From contig JAHDEC010000012.1 of assembly GCA_020629035.1 (NCBI GenBank), positions 53,148 to 117,147 on the forward strand: 64,000 bases of DNA, in the 5' to 3' direction. Positions 26,536 to 34,026 of the stretch are shown one piece after another. Positions within the stretch are counted from its first letter, which is position 1. Each line of letters opens with the position of its first letter. Under the pieces are notes generated by a model, which was not told where the DNA came from, did no database searches, and saw nothing but the letters and a program-made list of their open reading frames with translations. The DNA comes from Saprospiraceae bacterium (GTDB taxonomy: Bacteria; Bacteroidota; Bacteroidia; Chitinophagales; Saprospiraceae). A program made the position numbers and the translations under genes.

Positions 26536-27848
26536 TTATAACCATTTAATTTCACACCCTTCCAACCCATTAACAGCATATACTGACCATCATCATTTTT
26601 AATAAATTCAAATGATTCGGGCTCTTTAGGGTCTGCAAAAAATGTATGTTCATCTTCCGCATACAAAACACTAGTTCCTTCTCCTTCTTGATCGACTGCT
26701 AAGGTTCCGTCTAATGCAGTAAACGTGAGTTTTAATTTATTCATATCTGGAAAAACATAGCTTCCTTCATAACGCTTGAGGATGTTTTTTGCCAATGTTG
26801 TGGATTGTCTATTAATCGCTTTAGGTAAATCATACTTATCTCCATTGACCATACTCATGATATCTTTTACCGTTTGTTGGAATGGAATGCCATCAAAATT
26901 GCATAATAAAACCACATCGATGTCTTTTTCAATATCCGTAAAAACATGAGCCCTGACACCATCTGAACCTCCACTATGTTGAATAACATTTTCCCTTGCC
27001 ATTCCGGATGCCTCATCATTTGCTCTGAAAAAGGATAACATTCTTTGCAAATCCTTACTAGAAGAAAATATCCTAGATTGTTGAAATTCATCTTCCAAAA
27101 CATTTTCGATCCTGACCATTTCCTCTTCTTCAACTTCATGGTTTATGGCCATGGAGTGTAAATTATCTTTTGAAGTATTAAATCGAGCTCCAGAATCATT
27201 CATTTGTAAAGGTTCAAAAAACTCTCTAATTAGATAATCTTCAAAGCTGCACTTATGGATGTGGCCAATAATGTAATACATTAATTGATATCCAAGATTT
27301 GAATATTGGACGGCTTCACCAGGTTTAGTCAGCTGTTTTTCTTGCTTAATGAGATCGATAATTTCAGGTGCAGTCTTTTCGAGCAACTTACCTTTAACAG
27401 CAGATAGTTCGCGGGGCAATCCAGATGTATGATTTATTAAATGATCAATCGTTATTTCATTTCCATTGGGAAAACCATTAATATATTTAGCTAATGGATC
27501 CGAAAACGCTATAATTCCTTGTGTCTCCAGTCGTATTAATAAGTAGTTAGCCATTAATTTGGAGATGGAGTGAATATCAAATTGGCTATCCTTGTTAACT
27601 ACAAGAGTTTCTGGAATATCAGCATTAATGTTATAAGCCTTGTTTAACAAAATCTTATCATCCTTAGCAACACAGATGACTCCATTAAACTTTCTCAATG
27701 ATGTTAATGCCGTAAAATAATCATCAAACGCCCGCTCTAAATCTTCAGGATTATTTGGAGGAGCTTTAGATCCTGAAACCTTGGACTGATTGGCTGGCCC
27801 ACAAGAAGTAATAAAGATTATAAGACTAACAACTAACCATCTATTCAT
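26526..27848 (-). CDS. Serine beta-lactamase/class C-like hydrolase lipoprotein
   Basis: This belongs to the beta-lactamase-related/AmpC-like serine hydrolase family (penicillin-binding protein, esterase or D-peptidase roles). The start at ATG 27848 gives a lipoprotein signal (NRWLVVSLIIFITSC). All three family motifs are present: SISK (nucleophile Ser94, Lys97), YSN (182-184) and HSG in IQHSGGSDGV. A C-terminal beta-rich domain (about 340-440) follows, as in peptide- or ester-cleaving relatives. There is no ampR-like regulator nearby, so resistance is not implied. A terminator lies between it and the upstream lipoprotein gene. Confidence 0.88.
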   Translation of the reverse strand: MNRWLVVSLIIFITSCGPANQSKVSGSKAPPNNPEDLERAFDDYFTALTSLRKFNGVICVAKDDKILLNKAYNINADIPETLVVNKDSQFDIHSISKLMANYLLIRLETQGIIAFSDPLAKYINGFPNGNEITIDHLINHTSGLPRELSAVKGKLLEKTAPEIIDLIKQEKQLTKPGEAVQYSNLGYQLMYYIIGHIHKCSFEDYLIREFFEPLQMNDSGARFNTSKDNLHSMAINHEVEEEEMVRIENVLEDEFQQSRIFSSSKDLQRMLSFFRANDEASGMARENVIQHSGGSDGVRAHVFTDIEKDIDVVLLCNFDGIPFQQTVKDIMSMVNGDKYDLPKAINRQSTTLAKNILKRYEGSYVFPDMNKLKLTFTALDGTLAVDQEGEGTSVLYAEDEHTFFADPKEPESFEFIKNDDGQYMLLMGWKGVKLNGYKEK

Positions 27849-27867
27849 TGGATGAAATTTATTGGAT

Positions 27868-27905
27868 AAAAAAAAGCCCAAGTAAGACTTTTTACTTGGG
27901 CTTTA
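27868..27905 (-). terminator. Terminator of the lipoprotein gene at 27925-28371
   Basis: On the minus strand AAAGCCCAAGTAA and TTACTTGGGCTTT form the stem with a short loop, followed by eight T residues. It lies just before the beta-lactamase-like start at 27848. Confidence 0.85.
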
Positions 27906-27924
27906 AAAATATTTCTATACTTTA

Positions 27925-28371
27925 TTAATACTCATAGATAAGTTGACCTGGCCAATCCACCACATTCAAAATAAAACTACCTTCACCTTCTGCTTCAAGT
28001 AATTCCAAATTAAAACTTACTTCTTGGGTTATTACAGCTTCACAATCCTCTTCATTCTGCAAAGTCATTTTAGCAAAGCGCTGAACTGGAAATGATTCTG
28101 CAATTTCATCTGCATCAACTAAATCGACATCCCAAAGTTCCCCATCACAACCACTAGCTGAGAATGTAATGTGCAGACATTTATCAATGATCTCGACATT
28201 GATAAAGTTAAAATCATCAGTCAAACCATTTATATATTCATTTGAATCTATGAGTATCGCTCGTTCGCAATCTCCCGCTCCATTTTCCTTCTCATCTTCA
28301 GGATCACAAGCAGCAAAACCTACGAGGAGAAGTGCAAAACTCAATACGCTTATAAATTTATTCATTGTCAT
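27925..28371 (-). CDS. Small lipoprotein of unknown function
   Basis: The 148-residue product carries a lipoprotein signal ending in GFAAC, followed by an acidic DPEDEKENGAGDC segment. Three further Cys residues (in IDKCLHI, ASGCDGE and EEDCEA) could form disulphides with the one in GDCER. The rest is predicted beta-rich. No family is recognised. A second ATG two codons inside (28365) could be the start. It is the last gene before a strong terminator, downstream of another small lipoprotein. Confidence 0.7.
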   Translation of the reverse strand: MTMNKFISVLSFALLLVGFAACDPEDEKENGAGDCERAILIDSNEYINGLTDDFNFINVEIIDKCLHITFSASGCDGELWDVDLVDADEIAESFPVQRFAKMTLQNEEDCEAVITQEVSFNLELLEAEGEGSFILNVVDWPGQLIYEY

Positions 28372-28442
28372 TTATTTGTTATTAATTGCTGGTTTATTCA
28401 ATTTAAAATAAGCAATCACAATTATGTATTTAGCTCTCCAAG

Positions 28443-28835
28443 TTAAGGGATAGTTCTGACTATTTCCAATCGATTAGCGTCTATACTAAGAATCTCAAAA
28501 TCGAAAATCACATTATTTTCTGACCAATTAGATGTATTCATTTCTAACATAGATTCACTAAGTTCTTTCCAAGTGCCCTTAAAGGTCTCGTAACAAATGG
28601 GAGGTGTTCCGCACCATCCAGCATTTTTATTCTCAATAAATTTTCCGTTCTCATAAATAGAGAAGCCATAATTATCATTGGGTAAAGCATCTACCCTTTC
28701 ATAAATTTCGGAGTTTACTTCATATTTGAGAATTTCCCAATGCCCAATGTATTCTCCGTCGTTAGGTGTTTTACTACAAGAACTCAGCCCAATGATCAAG
28801 GCTGCAAATAGTAATTTTAATGGTAATGATTTCAT
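28443..28835 (-). CDS. Lipocalin-like small lipoprotein
   Basis: A lipoprotein signal (LIIGLSSC) precedes a 110-residue domain with the look of Bacteroidota lipocalin-like proteins: GHWEILKYEVNSE, then YGFSIYENGKFIE, FKGTWKELSE and a final beta strand LEIVRTIP. Two Cys flank GTPPI (WCGTPPICYE). The ligand is unknown. It lies 71 nt upstream of another small lipoprotein on the same strand and could be co-transcribed with it. Confidence 0.7.
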   Translation of the reverse strand: MKSLPLKLLFAALIIGLSSCSKTPNDGEYIGHWEILKYEVNSEIYERVDALPNDNYGFSIYENGKFIENKNAGWCGTPPICYETFKGTWKELSESMLEMNTSNWSENNVIFDFEILSIDANRLEIVRTIP

Positions 28836-29004
28836 AGATGTTGTTATTTATTAAATATAACGATTCAACATCTTATAGGGTTGGGTAAATAATCCGACTA
28901 TGAGATTTATGGTGCCTATTTCTAACAAAGTATCCTAGTATTTAAGGTGTGGCAAGTAAACTTATTTGCTGCAATCATGTTACCCAACAAACTAACGAAT
29001 TAAT

Positions 29005-29469
29005 ATGAAGATTTTCGAATTGGTCAAAGAGCAACATCTTGGGATTAGTCTTGAGGAAGCATGGGATTTCTTTTCTTCACCGAGAAATCTACAGAAAATA
29101 ACACCAGCTTATATGGGCTTTACTATCACCTCGAAAAACTTGGCTGATAAAATGTATGCAGGACAGATCATCTCATACATTGTTAAACCAGTTTTAGGTA
29201 TTCCCTTAAAATGGACTACGGAAATTACACATGTGGAAGACAAAACTTATTTTGTTGACGAACAAAGATTCGGACCTTATTCGATGTGGCATCATCAGCA
29301 TTGGTTTGAGGAGACAGATGATGGTGTACTAATGAAAGATCATGTTAGTTACGCCATACCCTTTGGTTTTTTAGGTAGATTGGCCAATGCTTTGTTCGTA
29401 CGCAAACAACTTGAAGGAATTTTTGAATACCGCAAAAATGTAACCGCAGAACTATTTAAAAGCAAGTAA
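29005..29469 (+). CDS. SRPBCC-family protein
   Basis: A 154-residue single-domain protein of the START/Bet v 1 (SRPBCC) hydrophobic-ligand-binding fold, similar to the cyclase/dehydrase group. Typical features are the N-terminal strand FELVKEQHLGISLEEAWDFFSSPRNLQKITPAYMGF (residues 3-38), the central WTTEITHVE and the final helix after KDHVSYAIPFGFLG. No signal peptide. It is 53 nt upstream of a membrane fatty-acid hydroxylase gene, which hints at lipid or carotenoid handling; this is inference from context. Confidence 0.82.
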   Translation: MKIFELVKEQHLGISLEEAWDFFSSPRNLQKITPAYMGFTITSKNLADKMYAGQIISYIVKPVLGIPLKWTTEITHVEDKTYFVDEQRFGPYSMWHHQHWFEETDDGVLMKDHVSYAIPFGFLGRLANALFVRKQLEGIFEYRKNVTAELFKSK

Positions 29470-29522
29470 TAGCTTCTGACAAGTTACCATTGAATGATTA
29501 TTTTTAAGAATAATCTAGATTT

Positions 29523-30341
29523 ATGGAGTCCTTTATTAACTTTTTTGAACAGTTATCATCCATCCAAAAATTGACTTGGATCTTTATCTGTCTTTCAATT
29601 AGTTGGTTGATGGAGTTTGCTAGTCCACTGGTTAGTTTTAATTATAAAAAATGGAGGCATGGCTTAAGAAATTTAGCCTTCCTTCTAACATCTCTCGTGA
29701 TAAACGTAGTTATAGGTATGCTAACTGTTGGTGTTTTTTATTGGCTTGCTGATCATCAGTTTGGTTTATTAAACTGGCTTTCCTTAAACCTGTGGTTAGA
29801 GTTGTTGCTAGCTGTTATGCTGCTTGACTTGTGTGCTCAGTATCTTGCGCATTATCTATTGCATCGAGTTAAATGGATGTGGAAATTTCATCTTGTACAT
29901 CATTCGGATACAAAGGTTGATGCTACAACAGGTACAAGACATCATCCTGGTGATTATTTAATTAGAGAACTTTTTGCTCTGGGGTCTATAGTCGTTTTTG
30001 GAATTCCATTAGGCTTTTATCTATTTTACAAAATTTGTACAATTTTCTTCACGTACACCAGCCATGCAAATATTAAACTCCCTCGCTGGCTTGATAAAGC
30101 CTTAGTACTAGTCTTTATCACACCGAATATGCACAAATTCCATCATCACTTTGAGCGTCCATGGACTGACACTAATTTTGGCAATATATTCTCCATCTGG
30201 GATCGCATTTTTGGAACTTTTGTTTATGATGAACCAAGCAAGGTAATCTACGGTCTAGACACCGTCGATGCCTCAAAAGATGAAAATTTAGCCTATCAAT
30301 TTGGCCTTCCTTTTAACTCCTCCGTAAAGACAGATTATTAA
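29523..30341 (+). CDS. Fatty acid hydroxylase / sterol desaturase family membrane protein
   Basis: This is an integral-membrane di-iron oxygenase. Helices occur at about 15-35, 48-76 and 88-110. Histidine clusters are in family order: HYLLH (110-114), HLVHH (123-127), HH (140-141) and NMHKFHHH near 202-208, all facing the cytoplasm and expected to bind two irons. The family hydroxylates or desaturates lipids, sterols or carotenoids; the substrate is unknown here. The length of 272 is typical. It probably forms an operon with the SRPBCC gene in front. Confidence 0.88.
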   Translation: MESFINFFEQLSSIQKLTWIFICLSISWLMEFASPLVSFNYKKWRHGLRNLAFLLTSLVINVVIGMLTVGVFYWLADHQFGLLNWLSLNLWLELLLAVMLLDLCAQYLAHYLLHRVKWMWKFHLVHHSDTKVDATTGTRHHPGDYLIRELFALGSIVVFGIPLGFYLFYKICTIFFTYTSHANIKLPRWLDKALVLVFITPNMHKFHHHFERPWTDTNFGNIFSIWDRIFGTFVYDEPSKVIYGLDTVDASKDENLAYQFGLPFNSSVKTDY

Positions 30342-30467
30342 CATTACACTACTATAAATATATTATTAACTTTGCTAGCCCTTAAACATTTAGGAAAAAG
30401 TAAACTTTTGGCAAGATGTTTACGTTGATTTAATTAACAAGCATTTTTTTTTAATACAAATATATTT

Positions 30468-30932
30468 ATGGCGAAGTCACAACAAACATTCAACAAAAAA
30501 GAAAAGGAAAAAAAACGAAGAAAGAAAAAACAGGATAAACTAGAAAAAAGACAACAAAGAAAAGAGCAACGTGCTCTAGAAGGTAAAAAGTCTTTTGAAG
30601 ATTTGTTGATGTATGTTGATGAAGATGGTAATCTAACACCAGAAAAGCCAGATCCATTAAAGAAGAAAAAAGTCATTAAAGCAGAAGACATTGTATTAGG
30701 TGCTGCTGTCAGAATTGATGTTCCAGAAGAAAGAATCAGAAAAGGTAAATGTAAATTCTTTAATGACGAAAAAGGATATGGATTCCTAATTGATGCTGCA
30801 AACCAGAACAGCATTTTTGTTCATATTAACAATATCCAAGGGGAAGACATCCGTGAAAACGATAAAGTAGAATTCGAAATAGAGATGGGACCTAAAGGCC
30901 CGAATGCTGTTAATGTTAAGATAATCAACTAG
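30468..30932 (+). CDS. Cold-shock domain protein with long basic N-terminal arm
   Basis: The C-terminal 60 residues (about 92-153) are a cold-shock domain with RNP-like motifs KCKFFNDEKGYGFL and SIFVHIN, which bind single-stranded RNA or DNA. The first 45 residues are extremely rich in Lys, Arg and Gln (KKEKEKKRRKKKQDKLEKRQ), probably a charged helix that adds non-specific nucleic-acid affinity. A linker with FEDLLMYVDEDGNLTPE joins them. Classic CspA proteins lack the arm. Its role as RNA chaperone is inferred from the domain. Confidence 0.9.
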   Translation: MAKSQQTFNKKEKEKKRRKKKQDKLEKRQQRKEQRALEGKKSFEDLLMYVDEDGNLTPEKPDPLKKKKVIKAEDIVLGAAVRIDVPEERIRKGKCKFFNDEKGYGFLIDAANQNSIFVHINNIQGEDIRENDKVEFEIEMGPKGPNAVNVKIIN

Positions 30933-30944
30933 CCATAAATAATA

Positions 30945-30990
30945 AATAGTACGATTTGCATCTACATTGCTTATCGTACTATTTGTATTA
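30945..30990 (+). terminator. Likely terminator after the cold-shock gene
   Basis: AATAGTACGAT (30945-30955) and ATCGTACTATT (30973-30983) form an 11-bp stem around a 17-nt loop, followed by a T-containing tail (TGTATT). The tail is weak. The right arm overlaps the last codon of the convergent gene. Confidence 0.55.
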
Positions 30991-32482
30991 CTCCTAAATT
31001 ACTAGTACCTCCCTTACTCTCCAAGTTTAAAAAATAGTTGCCTTTAGGTAAATCTTTTGTGATAATCCGCTCTCGGATGATGCCTGCATCATTAGTTATC
31101 TTTAATTGAAATACTTTAGCTCCGTGGATATTTATTAATTGAATTTGCCCGTCTTGCATATTTTCAGGCATAGTTAGTTCTAAGTAAAAATCTCCATTGG
31201 AAGGATTAGGGAAAGTCTTATGCTTAATAAATGCATTTAAAGAAGATGTCGACGAAACTTCCGAACCCTCGTAAGCTCTAACATCTGTCCCAACACCACA
31301 AACAACTAAGACACCATCTTTTCCTAAAGCTGGACCACCAACATTATTATTAAGGACCATTTCGGACCAAATAACATTCAATGATTCATCAAAAGCATAA
31401 ATTGCTCCTCCTGCAAATTCCCCATTAGTTACATATGTATTACCATTTCTATCTACTGCAATCCTTGGAAAGGTGGCTAAATCAAATAAGATCGGAATAG
31501 ACCTAAAGAGAACTTCTCCTGTTTCTTTATCAAGCTTTACCACTTCTCCTTCTAATGAATAGCTAAGGACATGTCCATCAGTATCTATTCCGAAAGTTGC
31601 AAAGGGCACATAACGCAAAGGAAATTGCCATTTAATTTCTAAACTCTCTCCAGTATCTTCCAAAGCAAACATAAAATCTGTAGCAACATTGTTCTGTGTT
31701 CTAGGCGCATAAATAGTCCCATCAGGACTTACTAGTAATCCCAATTGTTGCACAATACCCGGACTTAAAGATTCACTTCCATAAAGAAAGCTTCCATCTT
31801 CTATATTAAAAACCGAAACTTGCGGCCCTCCAGAGGCAGCTTGCCAAGCATAAATTTTACCTTCAAACAATGCGACCTCTTGTCCATTACTTGATGGTGC
31901 TTGACGTTCACTTGTCCAGACTGTCATACCTGTTTGATGATCAATTTTGCTTATCGATCCAAAATTTCCAATCACTAAATCGCCAACTTCATCAAAAACT
32001 AAACTTTCGGTAGAGCTCTCATCAATCAAGTCTTCGGATTGCCAAAGAATGCTCCCATCTTCAACATCTAAAGCATATAAATAACTAGGATTAGTATTTC
32101 CTGATCTGGAAGCATAAACAACTCCTTCATTAATCGCAGTCGCCCGACTTCTCCAATCTGTGGTCGGAAATTCAATCGGCAATATCACCTCCCAAAGAAT
32201 CTCTCCGCTATTTAAATCTTGGGCAACAATACTAGTACCTTCCAGTGTATTCCCTAAATCCCAGATACGGTTACTAATTACATAATCTCCTTCTACAATT
32301 GACTGTTGGGCAATCACAGAACTTATACTGTTTTGCCATAGTAAATTGGGCATCAGAGGTCCTGCTTCATTACTGATCCCATTGCGCTGTGCATTACCTC
32401 CAGTTCCCGTATTCCAATCATCGGCAAACGAATTTTGAACCAAGCTAAAACAAATTAGAAAAGCAAGCAATTTATGTTTCAT
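30971..32482 (-). CDS. Secreted PQQ-type beta-propeller protein with T9SS domain
   Basis: A signal peptide (1-20, ending SFAD) is followed by a beta-propeller of PQQ/outer-membrane-assembly type: repeated LYALDVEDGSILWQ, ISKIDHQTGMTVW and VVKLDKETGEVLF blades. The opening DDWNTGTGGNAQRNG is common in such secreted Bacteroidota proteins. The final 75 residues are a T9SS type A sorting domain (HKTFPNPSNGDFYLEL, NYFLNLESKGG). No catalytic residues of PQQ dehydrogenases are evident, so it may be a surface scaffold. It starts one base after the tpiA stop codon and is almost certainly co-transcribed with it. Confidence 0.85.
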   Translation of the reverse strand: MKHKLLAFLICFSLVQNSFADDWNTGTGGNAQRNGISNEAGPLMPNLLWQNSISSVIAQQSIVEGDYVISNRIWDLGNTLEGTSIVAQDLNSGEILWEVILPIEFPTTDWRSRATAINEGVVYASRSGNTNPSYLYALDVEDGSILWQSEDLIDESSTESLVFDEVGDLVIGNFGSISKIDHQTGMTVWTSERQAPSSNGQEVALFEGKIYAWQAASGGPQVSVFNIEDGSFLYGSESLSPGIVQQLGLLVSPDGTIYAPRTQNNVATDFMFALEDTGESLEIKWQFPLRYVPFATFGIDTDGHVLSYSLEGEVVKLDKETGEVLFRSIPILFDLATFPRIAVDRNGNTYVTNGEFAGGAIYAFDESLNVIWSEMVLNNNVGGPALGKDGVLVVCGVGTDVRAYEGSEVSSTSSLNAFIKHKTFPNPSNGDFYLELTMPENMQDGQIQLINIHGAKVFQLKITNDAGIIRERIITKDLPKGNYFLNLESKGGTSNLGVIQIVR

Positions 32483-32483
32483 A

Positions 32484-33236
32484 CTACAAATTTGCTTCGA
32501 TTATCGGTCCGAATAACTCAGCCTTTAAACTTGCACCACCGACTAAACCACCATCTACATCATCTTTGCTAAACAACTCCTCAGCATTGGCTGGTTTTAC
32601 GCTACCACCATATAAAATAGAACTTTGATCGGCAATTTCTTGTCCAAACTGAGCACTTATTAATTGCCTAATATGCTGATGCATGCTTTGTGCTTGATCA
32701 GCAGTCGCCGTCTTCCCCGTCCCTATTGCCCAGATGGGCTCATAAGCAACTATCGTGTTTTTCATTTCTTCGGCTGATAGCTTTAATAGGCTTTGCGCAA
32801 GCTGATTTTGGACAAATTCGTTTTGACTACCCGCCTCCCTGACTGATAAGGGTTCACCACAACAATAAATGACCTTTAGACCTGCTTCATGAGCCAATTG
32901 CATTTTTTGAAGGATTAGCGTGTCATCTTCGTTAAAATATTCCCTTCGTTCGGAATGCCCAAGAATGACATAGTCAGTTCCTATAGACTTGAGCATTTCT
33001 ACTGATATTTCACCTGTATAAGCACCTTTTTGTTCATGATGACAATTCTGTGCAGCAATTTCTATATTCGATCCATTTGTCAATCGTGCTAAGCTTGCAA
33101 TGTACACAAAAGGAACACCAAGAATTATCCTTGCTGATTCATGCTTTAAGCTTAATAAATCTTGCACTAAATCATTGGCCTCTAAAGAGTTTAAGTTCAT
33201 TTTCCAATTTCCGGCAACTACCCTTCTTCTTTTCAT
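32484..33236 (-). CDS. tpiA: Triosephosphate isomerase
   Basis: Glycolytic enzyme interconverting dihydroxyacetone phosphate and glyceraldehyde 3-phosphate. Lys12 in GNWKMN, His94 in ILGHSERR and catalytic Glu166 in AYEPIWAIGTG are in place, and the phosphate-binding LYGGSVKP and GGLVGGASL segments follow. At 250 residues it is full length. A secreted T9SS protein follows by one base, an unusual partner for a glycolytic gene. Confidence 0.97.
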   Translation of the reverse strand: MKRRRVVAGNWKMNLNSLEANDLVQDLLSLKHESARIILGVPFVYIASLARLTNGSNIEIAAQNCHHEQKGAYTGEISVEMLKSIGTDYVILGHSERREYFNEDDTLILQKMQLAHEAGLKVIYCCGEPLSVREAGSQNEFVQNQLAQSLLKLSAEEMKNTIVAYEPIWAIGTGKTATADQAQSMHQHIRQLISAQFGQEIADQSSILYGGSVKPANAEELFSKDDVDGGLVGGASLKAELFGPIIEANL

Positions 33237-33337
33237 ATTCTAAAAAAATTAATCGTTTATTTGTGAGTCTTTGAAACTAAATTAATGTTTATTAGTTTCT
33301 TTGAATATACTTTCAAGTTTTATCCTAGAATTAAAAA

Positions 33338-33952
33338 ATGAATATAGAGGCATTCAAGCAGCAGATTGAAAAAAAAGCAGCAAGTATTTCAAGTGATAGA
33401 AAGATCATTTTAAATAATATTGCCCGTAAAATAATTACCACAATGTATGGTGATGGCCAATGTCACCTACTGTTTGTCTGCACCCACAACTCAAGAAGAA
33501 GTCAAGCTGCTCAATTATTATTTAATCACTTCATCCAAAATTGTCATTTTGACATTGAGGCTTATTCAGCAGGAACAGAGGCTACTTGCTTTAACCAATC
33601 TATGATTAAAGCTGCAAACCATTTTGATTTTCCGTTGAGCACTCAAGAAAACACCCTCAATCCTGTTTACACTCTCTCATTGGAGGAAATAACAAACAGT
33701 AATACTTACTTCTCCAAAATAGTCGAGCACAAAATAAACCCTGTACAAAATACGATAGCAGTTATGGTATGCAATGATGCCGATCGTAATTGTCCTATAA
33801 TAACAAGTGCCAAGTATCGTATTCCACTGCCCTACAAAGATCCTAAAGCCTCCGACGGAACAACTGATGAGCAGGCAACGTACCAGGCAACATTTATTGA
33901 GATTGGTGCGGAAATGTACTATCTGATTGACTTTTTAAATACTCACAGGTAA
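33338..33952 (+). CDS. Low-molecular-weight protein-tyrosine-phosphatase / ArsC-like protein
   Basis: The P-loop CX5R signature occurs at residues 48-54 (CTHNSRR) in the context LLFVCTHNSRRSQAAQLLFN. The fold is that of LMW phosphatases and thioredoxin-linked arsenate reductases. At 204 residues it is longer than either, as in a Bacteroidota subgroup annotated as protein-tyrosine-phosphatase. Further Cys residues (in MVCNDADRNCP) could act in redox cycling, as in ArsC, but no ars gene is nearby. Phosphatase versus arsenate reductase cannot be decided from sequence. Confidence 0.83.
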   Translation: MNIEAFKQQIEKKAASISSDRKIILNNIARKIITTMYGDGQCHLLFVCTHNSRRSQAAQLLFNHFIQNCHFDIEAYSAGTEATCFNQSMIKAANHFDFPLSTQENTLNPVYTLSLEEITNSNTYFSKIVEHKINPVQNTIAVMVCNDADRNCPIITSAKYRIPLPYKDPKASDGTTDEQATYQATFIEIGAEMYYLIDFLNTHR

Positions 33953-33984
33953 ACAGCCTTATTAGCTCTACAAAAAACTAGGCC

Positions 33985-34015
33985 TTTGCTCATTTAAGCA
34001 TTAAGTGTATTTTTG
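33985..34015 (+). promoter_or_regulatory. Consensus Bacteroidota promoter of dnaG
   Basis: TTTG at 33985-33988, a 19-nt spacer and TATTTTTG at 34008-34015 match TTTG-N19-TAnnTTTG exactly. The start codon TTG is at 34027, so the transcript leader would be only a few nucleotides. Confidence 0.65.
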
Positions 34016-34026
34016 TAAACACAGTA

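Noticed and set aside
26526..27881. Beta-lactamase-like hydrolase as an antibiotic resistance gene
   Set aside because: The motifs fit the broad serine hydrolase family, but there is no regulator or mobile element, and the C-terminal extra domain points to another substrate.
30434..30814. 126-codon minus-strand frame
   Set aside because: Antisense of the Lys-rich arm of the cold-shock protein, which gives Phe/Ser-rich low complexity.
33338..33952. Arsenic resistance function of the LMW phosphatase-like gene
   Set aside because: No arsR, arsB/acr3 or arsM gene is adjacent; sequence alone does not separate phosphatase from arsenate reductase.
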